Below the pieces are notes generated by a model. The model saw nothing but the letters and a program-made list of their open reading frames with translations. It was not told the origin of the DNA and searched no databases. Positions 18,319 through 27,498 of a stretch of 64,000 nt of DNA are shown here, piece by piece (position 1 is the stretch's first letter; each line of letters starts with the position of its first letter). This stretch comes from RUG100 sp963542695 (GTDB taxonomy: Bacteria; Bacillota; Clostridia; Peptostreptococcales; Anaerovoracaceae). The position numbers and the translations under genes are program-made. The DNA is taken from the NCBI GenBank assembly GCA_963542695.1, contig CAUTYX010000002.1, positions 97,017-161,016 of the forward strand. Reading direction: 5' to 3'.

Positions 18319-18954
18319 ATGAAAAATATACAATTAAAAAAGCAAAAAAAAAGAACAGCACTACTGGATAACGCTTATGGTCTCTTTACCACCATCGGCT
18401 TTCAGAAAACCACCATTACCAATATTGTCGATAACGCCGGCGTGGCAAAAGGAACCTTCTATCTATATTTTAAAGACAAAGAAGACATTCGAAAAGCCTT
18501 GGTACTCCGCCGTTCTTCTGAAATATTAAACGAAGCTGTCGATGCATTGAATCGACAGCCTCACGTAAGTCAACTTGATTTTTCCGACCGAATCATCTAC
18601 ATCACCAACTACATCCTGGACTTTTTGTCAACAGATATTGCCCAGCTACAGTTTGTGTCAAAGTATCTGTCCGGTGGTATTCTCACTAACAAAGAGTTAG
18701 CTTATAGCGAGGACGATGAAGCCCTAAACTTTCGTCAGTTTATTCAGCGGACTCTCCAAAAGGACGGTATTGAATTGGAACGAATCCATTTGGTAGTCTA
18801 TACTATTTTGGAGCTAATTAACTCCACTTGCTACAACATCATCCTTCACGGCAATCCGGTTACCATTGGAGAATACAAACCATATTTGTACCGCTGTATC
18901 CGGGTTCTCATTGAAGATGCCCTCAACACCTCTGCCGGCGGTACTCTATCCTAG
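18319..18954 (+). CDS. TetR/AcrR-family transcriptional regulator of the MMPL operon
   Basis: 211 residues from ATG 18319, which has a GTAGGTGAG ribosome-binding site. The N-terminal helix-turn-helix (residues ~12-58: NAYGLFTTIGFQKTTITNIV, KGTFYLYFKDKED) is canonical TetR. The C-terminal ~150 residues are an all-helical ligand domain without a recognised specificity. It is divergent from the MMPL/XXXLXXG operon, and the shared intergenic region carries three matching palindromes. It is therefore very probably the local repressor, released by a compound the exporter pumps. Confidence 0.9.
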   Translation: MKNIQLKKQKKRTALLDNAYGLFTTIGFQKTTITNIVDNAGVAKGTFYLYFKDKEDIRKALVLRRSSEILNEAVDALNRQPHVSQLDFSDRIIYITNYILDFLSTDIAQLQFVSKYLSGGILTNKELAYSEDDEALNFRQFIQRTLQKDGIELERIHLVVYTILELINSTCYNIILHGNPVTIGEYKPYLYRCIRVLIEDALNTSAGGTLS

Positions 18955-18987
18955 GTTTTTCCCGGCGTAGTTTTACCAGATATTAAA

Positions 18988-19764
18988 TTACCGGCTAATA
19001 GAGCTAAAAAAATCACGAATTCGATCATGTTCCGGGTTTTCAAAGATGGTCTTTGGATCTCCCTGCTCTAAAATCTTACCTTTATCCATAAAGACCACCC
19101 GATCTGCTACGTTTCTGGCAAAGCCCATCTCGTGGGTGACTACCAGCATGGTAATTTTTTGTTCCGCCAGCCGTTTAATAACAGACAACACTTCCCCTGT
19201 AATTTCCGGATCCAATGCCGATGTAGGCTCGTCAAAGAGCATGATTTTCGGATTCATAGCAAGACCTCTTGCAATGGCAATTCGCTGTTTTTGCCCTCCT
19301 GAAAGACGTTCCGGGTACTCGTCTTTTTTGTCCGGCAGACCGACCAGTTCCAGCAATTCCATACCGCGTTTTTCCGCTTCTGTCTTCGGCACTCCTTTTA
19401 CCTTTACCGGCGCATAGGTAATGTTTCGCAGACAAGTCATATGAGGAAACAAATTGAAGTGCTGAAACACCATACCGGTCTTGGCGCAAATCTTATGGAG
19501 TTCCTTGTCCTTTAGGTAGTAATTTTTTTTATCGTTTTCCTTTGCGTCCGCCGGAGCATCTACAAAGGTCTCCCCGTTTAAGGTAATCTTACCGGATGTA
19601 ATCTTTGTCAAACAGTTGATGGTTCGCAACAAAGTACTTTTGCCGGAACCTGACGGCCCTATAATGGCAACGGTCTCTCCTTCTTCCACAGAGAGATCCA
19701 CACCATCCAGAGCGTGAACATTGGCATATTTTTTATAAATGTTGTTCATTTCCAATATGGACAT
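18988..19764 (-). CDS. Polar amino-acid ABC transporter, ATP-binding protein
   Basis: 258 residues with Walker A GPSGSGKST, signature LSGGQKQR, Walker B IMLFDEPTSALD and the switch His (VVTHEMGF), typical of GlnQ/HisP-type ATPases. A slightly enlarged loop (residues ~70-95, NDKKNYYLKDKELHKIC) precedes the Q-loop. Last gene of a three-gene importer operon (binding protein, permease, ATPase), 3 bases after the permease. The amino acid carried is not determinable from sequence. Confidence 0.94.
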   Translation of the reverse strand: MSILEMNNIYKKYANVHALDGVDLSVEEGETVAIIGPSGSGKSTLLRTINCLTKITSGKITLNGETFVDAPADAKENDKKNYYLKDKELHKICAKTGMVFQHFNLFPHMTCLRNITYAPVKVKGVPKTEAEKRGMELLELVGLPDKKDEYPERLSGGQKQRIAIARGLAMNPKIMLFDEPTSALDPEITGEVLSVIKRLAEQKITMLVVTHEMGFARNVADRVVFMDKGKILEQGDPKTIFENPEHDRIRDFFSSISR

Positions 19765-19767
19765 GGC

Positions 19768-20433
19768 TTATTCCTCCTCTCTGTCAAATCTGGAATACCG
19801 TTTTTCCACGTAGTTTAATACTAAGGTGGTGACAAAAGTAAAGATTAAATAGATAATGGCGGCAATGAGATACACTCCCAAATTTCCCGTTCTGTTGACG
19901 ATGCCTTGGGATACTTTCATAAGTTCTCCCAGCGCCAATACCGATGCCAGAGAAGTATCTTTAATAAGGGTGATGATTTCATTGGATACCGGCGGCAACA
20001 CTACCTTCATCATTTGTGGAATAACAATGTCCACAGTGGTAAGCCACTTGGAAAGTCCCAAGGACCGGCTGGCTTCGTATTGGCCTACACCGATGCTGTT
20101 GATACCCCCTCGATAGATTTCTGCAAAGTAAGCGGCATAGTTTAAGGTAAAGGTCAGTACCGCCGTTGGAAAGGCACTCATTTGAACGTGCAGTGCAATC
20201 GGGAAAAAATAATAAAAGAAGAACAGCTGCAACAATAGCGGTGTCCCCCGAAAAACAAAAACATAGGCTCTACACAGCCAGCGAATAATTCCTATTTTGC
20301 TATTTTCCCCAAAGGCAATGGGCAGTCCCAATGGCAGCGATAATACCAATACAATGGCAAACAACTCCACGGCTATGACTGTACCGTTTAATAACACCGG
20401 TAATGTTTCTACAGTATCTTCTAAAAAACCCAT
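19768..20433 (-). CDS. Polar amino-acid ABC transporter, permease
   Basis: 221 residues, about five transmembrane helices, with the HisM/GlnP-type inner-membrane signature (YFAEIYRGGINSIGVGQYEA) that contains the EAA-like loop contacting the ATPase. A single permease gene implies a homodimeric channel. It lies between the ATPase (3 bases) and the binding-protein gene, from which it is separated by a strong intercistronic stem-loop. Confidence 0.93.
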   Translation of the reverse strand: MGFLEDTVETLPVLLNGTVIAVELFAIVLVLSLPLGLPIAFGENSKIGIIRWLCRAYVFVFRGTPLLLQLFFFYYFFPIALHVQMSAFPTAVLTFTLNYAAYFAEIYRGGINSIGVGQYEASRSLGLSKWLTTVDIVIPQMMKVVLPPVSNEIITLIKDTSLASVLALGELMKVSQGIVNRTGNLGVYLIAAIIYLIFTFVTTLVLNYVEKRYSRFDREEE

Positions 20434-20456
20434 ATAGTTATATTTCCTCGCACTTA

Positions 20457-20484
20457 GGCAGCGACCCCTATAGGAGCCGCTGCC
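20457..20484 (-). promoter_or_regulatory. Intercistronic stem-loop between binding-protein and permease genes
   Basis: GGCAGCG/CGCTGCC forms a 7-bp GC-rich stem with additional inner pairing (CCTATAGG). There is no U-run on the minus strand, so it is not a terminator. Such structures commonly protect the upstream binding-protein mRNA and make that protein more abundant than the membrane subunits. Confidence 0.65.
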
Positions 20485-20508
20485 CTCTTTTACTTTTTTT
20501 GTTATAGC

Positions 20509-21330
20509 TTATTTATCATAGCCTTTCAGGATTACCAAATCCTTTCCGAACCATTTCTTACTAATCTTGGCAGCTGTACCGTCATCGTATACACTCTTTA
20601 GAGCTTCGTTGACCTTGTCAGCCAGACCATCATCCCCCTTACGGAATCCTACTGCGTAGTAGTCGGCACCAAAGTTGTACTCGCTTTCGTAGAGTTTGTC
20701 TTTGTTGGCGTTGTTGTAGATAGCATATACTTCATCAATGGCAACAGCCTTGATACGACCGGCCTTCATATCCAAAATAGCTTCGTCGTATGTTTTGTAT
20801 TCTTTTACATTATCCTTAAAGGTATCGTATTTTTTGTCGGCCTGAATGGCTTCCAATGCAGCTGAGTCAGCCTGCGTGCCCAGCTTCATGTTTTTCAAAT
20901 CCGCTGCACTCTTTACCTTTACATTTTTATCAAGAGACATGATGAGGATTCTGTTTTTCAGATATTTCTTGGAAAGCGCCATGCTCTTTTGTCTATCGGC
21001 AGTAGCAGACATTCCGTTCCAAATACAATCAATTTTTTTAGATTTCAATTCGGCTTCCTTGGAGTCCCAATCAATTGGTTTAAATTCTACTTTGACATCC
21101 AGCTTTTTAGCCATGACTTTTGCCAAATCAATGTCAAATCCAACCAGTTTGTCGTCTTTATCGCGGAAGCCCATAGGAGCAAAGGTGTCGTCCAATCCGA
21201 CGATGAGTTTTCCGTTGTCTTTAATATACTTCCAACCGCCTTCATCATTGGATTTTCCGCATCCTGCAAAGGATACCATCACCACGGCAACGATAGCGGC
21301 CATTACAACTCCCAGAATTTTCTTTTTCAT
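20509..21330 (-). CDS. Amino-acid ABC transporter substrate-binding lipoprotein
   Basis: 273 residues. The N-terminus has a basic start (MKKKI), a hydrophobic core and a lipobox-like SFAGC, so it is predicted to be lipid-anchored at Cys23. The rest matches the SBP_bac_3 fold of polar amino-acid binders (GKLIVGLDDTFAPMGFRD, GFDIDLAKVMAKKL, LGTQADSAALEA). First gene of the importer operon, starting after a GAGGAGAGGAAA site and divergent from the methyltransferase gene. Confidence 0.93.
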   Translation of the reverse strand: MKKKILGVVMAAIVAVVMVSFAGCGKSNDEGGWKYIKDNGKLIVGLDDTFAPMGFRDKDDKLVGFDIDLAKVMAKKLDVKVEFKPIDWDSKEAELKSKKIDCIWNGMSATADRQKSMALSKKYLKNRILIMSLDKNVKVKSAADLKNMKLGTQADSAALEAIQADKKYDTFKDNVKEYKTYDEAILDMKAGRIKAVAIDEVYAIYNNANKDKLYESEYNFGADYYAVGFRKGDDGLADKVNEALKSVYDDGTAAKISKKWFGKDLVILKGYDK

Positions 21331-21447
21331 TTTCCTCTCCTCGTTCCTACTCTCTTTACAATCTCTTTTGCGATTTTCATTTGTTTTTCATTGCTTTAAC
21401 ACAATAAAGTGATATCGCTTAATCATATTACCATATCCCCTTTACCC

Positions 21448-21476
21448 TTGTCAATGAGGGAGTGACATATTAGAAT
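21448..21476 (+). promoter_or_regulatory. Promoter of the methyltransferase gene
   Basis: TTGTCA (21448-21453) and TAGAAT (21471-21476) with 17-bp spacing. The expected transcription start (about 21483) lies downstream of a GTG at 21479, which argues against that codon as the start of the following gene and for ATG 21533. Confidence 0.6.
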
Positions 21477-21532
21477 ATGTGCATAGAAAAACAGAAATCA
21501 ATAATAAAAACAATGAAAGTAATGTTAGCGAA

Positions 21533-22705
21533 ATGAACAACGAAAGCAATCATACAAAAGACAATCCTTTAGAAACGTTAGTGAATGATATTTTTTCCAC
21601 AGACTCTCTGGTCCGGATGATCATCAGCAATCCCAAGAAAAAATCAAGTCCGATTCGAAAAATCATTCTACGACCCATAGAGCTGCGGGGGCATTTACTT
21701 TACCAGTGTGAATACCACTTTTTGAAAAAAGTAACCCACGAAAATCTGAACCCGGAAGAATGTCCCGACTTTGTCATGGGACAGCTGCAATCGGGATTTC
21801 GCCAAATGGATCTGTTTACCACCGAAGAAACCATACAGGTGCTGGCTTCTAAAACAGACAGGCCAAGGATAATCAAAAAATCCCAAGAGCATGCTATGCC
21901 GGTACTGGCTCACAATCGTATTAAACTGCGCCCCTTACCCGAAGGGGTGCCTTGTGATTTTCTTGTTTATCTGGGGATTATGGATAAAGAAGGAAATGTT
22001 TTCAAAACCCACTACGGGAAATACCGGCAAATCAACCGGTACCTGGAGATTATCAGCGATATTAAAAACGATCTCCCCAAAGACAAACCCCTTCGCATCA
22101 TCGATTTCGGCTGCGGCAAAGCCTATTTAACCTTTGCCCTTTACTACTATCTCCATCACATTTGCAACATGTCGGTGGACATTATCGGCCTTGATTTAAA
22201 GCAGGACGTTATTGATTTTTGTAATGAAACAGCCCGGAAACTACAGTATGAACATCTTCATTTTCGCGCCGGTGACATTGCCACCTTCCAGGGAGAAGAG
22301 GCCGATATGGTGGTCAGCCTCCATGCCTGCGATACGGCAACGGACTTTGCTCTAATCAACGCGGCCAAATGGAAAACAAAAGTCATACTATCAGTCCCTT
22401 GCTGCCAGCACGAACTGTTTTCTCAAATCCACCACGATACCTTAGATCCAATGCTGCGCCACGGTATTATCCGTGACCGATTCACGGAAATTCTCACCGA
22501 CGGACTTCGGGCCAGCAAACTGGAAGCTGCGGGATACGATGTTTCCATGATTGAGTTTACTTCTCTAGAGCATACAGCTCGAAATATTCTCATTCGTGCG
22601 GTTCGTCCTGAAAAGCTAAATCATAAAAAAATGAAAACAGCAGAGGAACAATACACTGCCCTCTGCCGTGATTTTCATGTATCACCTACCATCGACCAAC
22701 TATAG
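21533..22705 (+). CDS. SAM-dependent methyltransferase (Methyltransf_32-like)
   Basis: 390 residues from ATG 21533. The C-terminal half has a Rossmann methyltransferase motif I (IIDFGCGKAYLTFAL), the acidic end of strand 2 (IIGLDLKQDV) and SVPCCQHEL, resembling the class-I enzymes grouped as methyltransferase domain 32 (related to Trm13-like RNA methyltransferases). The N-terminal ~150 residues hold a separate domain (LVRMIISNPKKKSSPIRKIILRP). Substrate unknown; an RNA target is a guess from distant family resemblance. It is monocistronic and convergent with panC. Confidence 0.75.
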   Translation: MNNESNHTKDNPLETLVNDIFSTDSLVRMIISNPKKKSSPIRKIILRPIELRGHLLYQCEYHFLKKVTHENLNPEECPDFVMGQLQSGFRQMDLFTTEETIQVLASKTDRPRIIKKSQEHAMPVLAHNRIKLRPLPEGVPCDFLVYLGIMDKEGNVFKTHYGKYRQINRYLEIISDIKNDLPKDKPLRIIDFGCGKAYLTFALYYYLHHICNMSVDIIGLDLKQDVIDFCNETARKLQYEHLHFRAGDIATFQGEEADMVVSLHACDTATDFALINAAKWKTKVILSVPCCQHELFSQIHHDTLDPMLRHGIIRDRFTEILTDGLRASKLEAAGYDVSMIEFTSLEHTARNILIRAVRPEKLNHKKMKTAEEQYTALCRDFHVSPTIDQL

Positions 22706-22725
22706 TTGAGTAAACCGGCACATAG

Positions 22726-23571
22726 TTATAATTCAATATTGTCAATGAGACGAGTTCCCCCTAAGTCAACAGCCACCGCCATCAGTGCAGAGCCGTCTCC
22801 GGCGATTTCTTCCACCGGTTTTATGGTTCTTCCATTGACTACTTGACAGTATTCCGGTTTAAAGGCGGCTGTTTTTTTAATTTCACCAAGGAAAATGTCC
22901 TGTAAAAAACTTGCGCGATGTTCCCCGGTATCCACCTGCTCCTTTGCCTTTAGCAAAGCCCGGTAAATCCCCGGAGCAATTTTTCGATGTTCCTCGCTGA
23001 GATAGGCATTGCGAGAACTCATAGCAAGACCGTCGTCTTCCCGAACACTTTCGCAACCGACAATTTCCAAATCGAAATCCATATCCTGCACCATCTGCTT
23101 CATAACCGCCAGTTGCTGTGCATCTTTTTTGCCGAAGTACGCCTTGTTTGGTGCTGCAATATGAAACAGCTTGCTGCATACCGTACAGACGCCACGAAAC
23201 ATATTGGTTCTGGTTTTGCCACAAAGGCCTTCTGTTACCACGGTCATATCCGTATACGTATAAAAAGGTTGACCGTACATTTCTTCCTGACTGGGATTAA
23301 ATATTACATCTGCTCCCAGTTCTTCACAAAAGGCCGTATCTTTCTCCATACTGCGGGGATATTTTTCCAGGTCTTCCCCTTTGGAAAACTGCATGGGATT
23401 AACAAAGATACTCACTACGGTGTGGTCATTTTCTTTCACCGACCGACGAATGAGGGATCCGTGACCCTGGTGCAAAAATCCCATGGTAGGCACCAGGCCG
23501 ATGGTTTCACCGGCTTTTTTCCACCGGGAAACCAGATTTCTAACTTCTTTTTTTGTATGTGCTATGTTCAT
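22726..23571 (-). CDS. panC: Pantothenate synthetase
   Basis: 281 residues, typical length. Contains the nucleotidyltransferase signature VPTMGFLHQGHGSLI, the pantoate/ATP-binding FVNPMQF, and SSRNAYLSEEHR with the KMSKS-like SSRN loop. Joins pantoate and beta-alanine with ATP to make pantothenate. Third gene of the panG-panB-panC operon. No panD lies nearby, so beta-alanine must come from elsewhere or from uptake. Confidence 0.95.
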   Translation of the reverse strand: MNIAHTKKEVRNLVSRWKKAGETIGLVPTMGFLHQGHGSLIRRSVKENDHTVVSIFVNPMQFSKGEDLEKYPRSMEKDTAFCEELGADVIFNPSQEEMYGQPFYTYTDMTVVTEGLCGKTRTNMFRGVCTVCSKLFHIAAPNKAYFGKKDAQQLAVMKQMVQDMDFDLEIVGCESVREDDGLAMSSRNAYLSEEHRKIAPGIYRALLKAKEQVDTGEHRASFLQDIFLGEIKKTAAFKPEYCQVVNGRTIKPVEEIAGDGSALMAVAVDLGGTRLIDNIEL

Positions 23572-23597
23572 TAACGTGTCCTTGCTATTTTGTATGG

Positions 23598-24425
23598 CTA
23601 TTTAATGGCATCTACCACTTCCTGATCAATTTTAAATTCGTGCTCGGTGGCCGGGAAACTGCCATCGCCGACTTCTTCAATGTATTTTGAAACACCTTCT
23701 CTCACCAATGCTCCGCAATCTGCAAATTTCTTGGCAAACTTTGGCATGAAATCAGAGAAGAGTCCCAGCATATCCTGATACACCAGAACCTGCCCGTCAC
23801 AACCGTTTCCGGCGCCGATTCCAATGGTAGGAATGGAAATACTCTCTGAAATCTTGGTAGCCAGTTTGGCCGGCACACATTCCAGTACCACGGCATAGGC
23901 ACCTGCTGCCTCTACGGCTCTTGCTTCATCCATAATCTTTTGCGCCGCTTCCTGCTGTTTCCCCTGGACTTTGAATCCACCAAAGATATTCTTTGACTGC
24001 GGTGTCATGCCAATGTGCGCACATACCGGAATAGAAGCCGCAACGATAGCCTCAATCTGGGGCACCACCGATGCCCCGCCTTCCAGCTTTACAGCATGGG
24101 CATGGCCTTCTTTAATGAGACGGCCGGCATTGACTACGGCATCGTATACAGACTGCTGGTAGGACATAAACGGCATGTCCGCAACAATTAATGCATTCTT
24201 TGCTCCTCTTGCCACGGCTGCACTATGGTGAATCATATCTTCCATAGTAACCGGCAGAGTGTCTTCGTATCCCAAAGCTACCATGCCTACGGAATCTCCT
24301 ACTAAAATAGAATTTACGCCTACTTCGTCAAATAGTTTGGCAAAAGAATAATCATATGCAGTAATCATCGTCTGCTTTCTGTTTTCCTTTTTTGCTTCAC
24401 GAAATGTGACAACTGTGTTTTTCAT
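23598..24425 (-). CDS. panB: 3-methyl-2-oxobutanoate hydroxymethyltransferase
   Basis: 275 residues, full length. Shows MITAYDYSFAKLFDEVGV, the GDSVGMVALGY metal/substrate loop, VKLEGG and the conserved HIGMTPQS. Transfers a one-carbon unit from methylene-THF to ketoisovalerate, giving ketopantoate. The start overlaps the end of the upstream DUF2520 gene by 4 bases (ATGA). Confidence 0.96.
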   Translation of the reverse strand: MKNTVVTFREAKKENRKQTMITAYDYSFAKLFDEVGVNSILVGDSVGMVALGYEDTLPVTMEDMIHHSAAVARGAKNALIVADMPFMSYQQSVYDAVVNAGRLIKEGHAHAVKLEGGASVVPQIEAIVAASIPVCAHIGMTPQSKNIFGGFKVQGKQQEAAQKIMDEARAVEAAGAYAVVLECVPAKLATKISESISIPTIGIGAGNGCDGQVLVYQDMLGLFSDFMPKFAKKFADCGALVREGVSKYIEEVGDGSFPATEHEFKIDQEVVDAIK

Positions 24426-25255
24426 CGTTCTTGTTCCTCCAACATCGATAGTATTGTAGTGTAATCCTGTTCTCTATGTTTCTCCCGTGCCGATTTCACC
24501 AGCTCCAGGGATAATAGACGATAAATTTCCTTTTGTCTGCCTTCTAAGTTATCCATATGGGCTTTGACCGTTTGGATATCGTTTCGTTCTAAAGAACCCG
24601 TCAGCGCCGCAACGGGTCCTTTCTCACAGACAGAGGCAATATTCCCAGTCATTAACGGTTCTAGTAGCGCTATGGCACCCTCTTTTTCAAAGCCGCAATC
24701 ACATAGCAGGTCAATGGCCATCGCTGCCAATCCTACCATTAGATTGCTTGCCACACTGGCGGCACAATGGTATTTTTTCTTTTTACTACTTTGTATCCGA
24801 GCCGTCTTGTTGCCACAAGATGTCAATAACCGCTGCAATATATCCGCCGTCTCGTCTTCCCCTTCAATAGTAAAGAAAGCTTTGGAAAGATCAGTTTCCC
24901 GGTTGTTAATGGCCATCATAGGATGGGCGGATCCGTATTTGCAAGAAGCCGTTTTCAGAACTTCTGAAGACACAGAACCACTGACATGGCACAGCATTTT
25001 CCCTTCCAGATTAAGGTTCGCCAATTCTTTTGCAATCTCTTCAATGACCCCGTCAGAAGTGGTAATGAATATGATATCGCTATCTGTAACCAGTTCATTT
25101 ATATTAGAAAAGACAGCCGATTCTGTTACTCGTGCTGCCTCTTTGGAACTCTCCATGGTTCGGCTGGCATACCCCGTCACAGGAATATTATGCCGCCGAA
25201 AATATACGCCCAAGGAAGTGCCTGCCTTCCCTGCGCCAATAAAACCAATGTTCAT
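24422..25255 (-). CDS. panG: Rossmann/DUF2520 oxidoreductase, probable ketopantoate reductase PanG
   Basis: 277 residues. An N-terminal NAD(P)-binding Rossmann domain (IGFIGAGKAGTSLGVYF, residues 3-19) is followed by a helical DUF2520 domain with HPMMAIN and the HCAASVASNLM helix. It lacks the overall layout of classical PanE. DUF2520 proteins of this type have been described as an alternative ketopantoate reductase (PanG) in Francisella and some Gram-positives. Its 4-base overlap with panB and cotranscription with panC strongly support that role: reduction of ketopantoate to pantoate between the PanB and PanC steps. Symbol assigned from context. Confidence 0.75.
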   Translation of the reverse strand: MNIGFIGAGKAGTSLGVYFRRHNIPVTGYASRTMESSKEAARVTESAVFSNINELVTDSDIIFITTSDGVIEEIAKELANLNLEGKMLCHVSGSVSSEVLKTASCKYGSAHPMMAINNRETDLSKAFFTIEGEDETADILQRLLTSCGNKTARIQSSKKKKYHCAASVASNLMVGLAAMAIDLLCDCGFEKEGAIALLEPLMTGNIASVCEKGPVAALTGSLERNDIQTVKAHMDNLEGRQKEIYRLLSLELVKSAREKHREQDYTTILSMLEEQER

Positions 25256-25453
25256 AGTATCATCTCCTCTGTTTCAATACGCTTTTTACACCAATGTGCT
25301 TTTTTACACGCGTTTAGCAAGAGATACCATTTCAAGTCCCACTCCCTTAGAGATATAGGCTTTCACAAATTTTATCCATATGAAATTGTTATATGTTATG
25401 CTCCTGTGTGGTTCTCACTACAGTGCAAAAATAGTATACCACCATGGCAATGG

Positions 25454-25505
25454 AAAACCAAGAAAAATACCATCCGGGATTTCCCGTCTTTCACTTTCTT
25501 GGTTT
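25454..25505 (-). terminator. Terminator after the DUF2207 gene
   Basis: On the minus strand AAACCAAGAAA pairs with TTTCTTGGTTT around an inner GGGAAATCCC hairpin, followed by a T-containing tail. It ends the ung-DUF2207 transcript before panG. Confidence 0.65.
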
Positions 25506-25514
25506 ACTATATTT

Positions 25515-27479
25515 TCATTCTTCTGTATCTTTTTCTTGCGTTTCCGTCTTTCTCTTGAACTTTGACTTTGCCAAACCGCCAAAAGGAATGGCTTCTTTTT
25601 TATCGGACACAGACAATGCTTCCACCAAAGTCTTGGTGCATTTAATCAAATGACGGAAGACATCCCAGCTGTCGGCGTCTTTTAATTCGCCGTGACTTGA
25701 TTGATACCAAGACAATTCTCCGCCTTCTATGTGACGGAATGCCATAGACCATTTTTTCGGTACCCCCAGTACATAGGCATACGGCAGTACATTGGAATAG
25801 TACTCCGGATTATCGGTTACCACCTCTTCCAATTTTTCTCCATCGGCCTCTTTTATGTACTCTCTAAAACCGAGAAGCTGGCTGAGAGCTTCGGCACCGT
25901 ATCGGGTCCTGCCTCCCATGAAACGTATGGTTCCATACGCTGCCAGAATAAAGACACATCCGGCCAATCCGCCAATGAAATAGCCTTCTCGCAGTACCAG
26001 CACCAATAGATACAGTATCAAGGATATGGCTAGCAGAATCACGCTGCACACGTTTTTTGAAATCGGTAGTGGCCAAGGACGGGACCTTTTCTTTCCATAT
26101 GACTGACCGGTAATTCCCATAACAGCACCTACATAGAGACAAATCAGGGAGATCAACAACAGAATGGATCCCAGCATATCAAAGCCCAGTCCGGCAATGA
26201 GTATCACCAATCCGGCATAGGCTACCCCTGCCAGTACCAAGGCCGCCACTCTCTGGAACGTAAATTTACCCGGGAAAACTTTCCGTTTTCGATCTTTGGT
26301 AAAGTATTCCGTTAACTGTTCTACCGCATTTTTGTAGTACTCCGGATGTTCTTGGTGTAATTCTTTGTCAGTTACTTTTTCCCCATCACCGGCAGCAAAA
26401 AGACCGTCAAAGAACGTCTTTTGATAGGCTTTTGCATCTTCGGGCAAATCCTGCTGCTTTGTCAGGATATATTCTCCCAAATTTTCTTCAATGGTCAGAT
26501 AGCCTTTGCCGGCAAACCAAAGAATCATAGACACCATGTCACGACTCTTAACTGTACCTGTCATAATATAGCCAGCTTCCGGCGGTGTCATATCTTCCGG
26601 TGGTTCCTGGCGTACTGTGGTTATCTTCTTGTTGTCTCTGCCAAAACGGTACCACAGTAAAAGCAGCAGCAAAGCAGCTATAATCGACAATCCCACTACC
26701 AGCACTCGACCAAAGGCAGTGGATTTTTCTCCTGTGAAATATCCTTCCGGAAGGCTAATGACCGCACGAATTCCGGTTTTGACCTTTAATGGCTCATTAA
26801 CTTTCATGGCAATGGTTTTGCCGCGAATCTTCCAGGAAACCATGTCGCTTTCGGTGCTCTGCCTTTTTTTCACCGTAAAGGCTTTGACTTTTGTTTTATC
26901 AAATTTTTTCGGCATGATAATAGTAATGGCGGCATTTTCAATAGCGGTGGGCCATTTATCAGGCAATGCCATATAGGAAAACGCATCGGCTTCTTTTACC
27001 GTATCTTCGTACATGGTTACTTTATAGGATAGGTTGTATGTTTTCTTTCCTGTAATTTTTTTATTATCTCTTCCAATGGTGATTTTGTATTTTCCCGGTG
27101 TTCTTTTGATTTCAAAGACATCGTTTTCCACGGCAACATCGGCAATCTTAATGGGATTTCTGACCTTCTTTAATAGCTTGCCGGTGGCATCGGTGTATTC
27201 AATGACACTAAAGGCAGGAAGCGTCCGTTCAATGGTGCTAACGCCCTTCTTGCCGGCATCAATGGTGATTTTCTCGTTGATATATGCCGAATTATCTTTG
27301 TTTACGTTAATCTGTACCCGGAAAGAATTGGTAGTAAAGCTCCCTTTACCAGCAGCTTTTGCCATGGATGCATTGCCCCATCCAGAACACATCATTGCAA
27401 GGGCAATTACCAAAACCATTAGCAGAACGAGAGTTCTCTCCAGAAGGTTTACTTTTCCATTTTTAACAATCTTGCTCAT
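25515..27479 (-). CDS. DUF2207 domain-containing membrane protein
   Basis: 654 residues from ATG 27479 (AAGAGGATAGGA upstream); an upstream in-frame ATG-like start would overlap ung. A signal peptide (LVLLMVLVIALAMMCSGWGNASMAKA) leads into an extracellular beta-rich DUF2207 domain (~40-240). It is followed by one transmembrane helix (~245-265), a cytoplasmic domain, two to four further helices (~390-480) and a Lys/Glu-rich tail. DUF2207 proteins are widespread in Gram-positives; function unknown. It starts 19 bases after the ung stop on the same strand. Confidence 0.85.
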   Translation of the reverse strand: MSKIVKNGKVNLLERTLVLLMVLVIALAMMCSGWGNASMAKAAGKGSFTTNSFRVQINVNKDNSAYINEKITIDAGKKGVSTIERTLPAFSVIEYTDATGKLLKKVRNPIKIADVAVENDVFEIKRTPGKYKITIGRDNKKITGKKTYNLSYKVTMYEDTVKEADAFSYMALPDKWPTAIENAAITIIMPKKFDKTKVKAFTVKKRQSTESDMVSWKIRGKTIAMKVNEPLKVKTGIRAVISLPEGYFTGEKSTAFGRVLVVGLSIIAALLLLLLWYRFGRDNKKITTVRQEPPEDMTPPEAGYIMTGTVKSRDMVSMILWFAGKGYLTIEENLGEYILTKQQDLPEDAKAYQKTFFDGLFAAGDGEKVTDKELHQEHPEYYKNAVEQLTEYFTKDRKRKVFPGKFTFQRVAALVLAGVAYAGLVILIAGLGFDMLGSILLLISLICLYVGAVMGITGQSYGKKRSRPWPLPISKNVCSVILLAISLILYLLVLVLREGYFIGGLAGCVFILAAYGTIRFMGGRTRYGAEALSQLLGFREYIKEADGEKLEEVVTDNPEYYSNVLPYAYVLGVPKKWSMAFRHIEGGELSWYQSSHGELKDADSWDVFRHLIKCTKTLVEALSVSDKKEAIPFGGLAKSKFKRKTETQEKDTEE

Positions 27480-27498
27480 GTTTCCTATCCTCTTCTCT

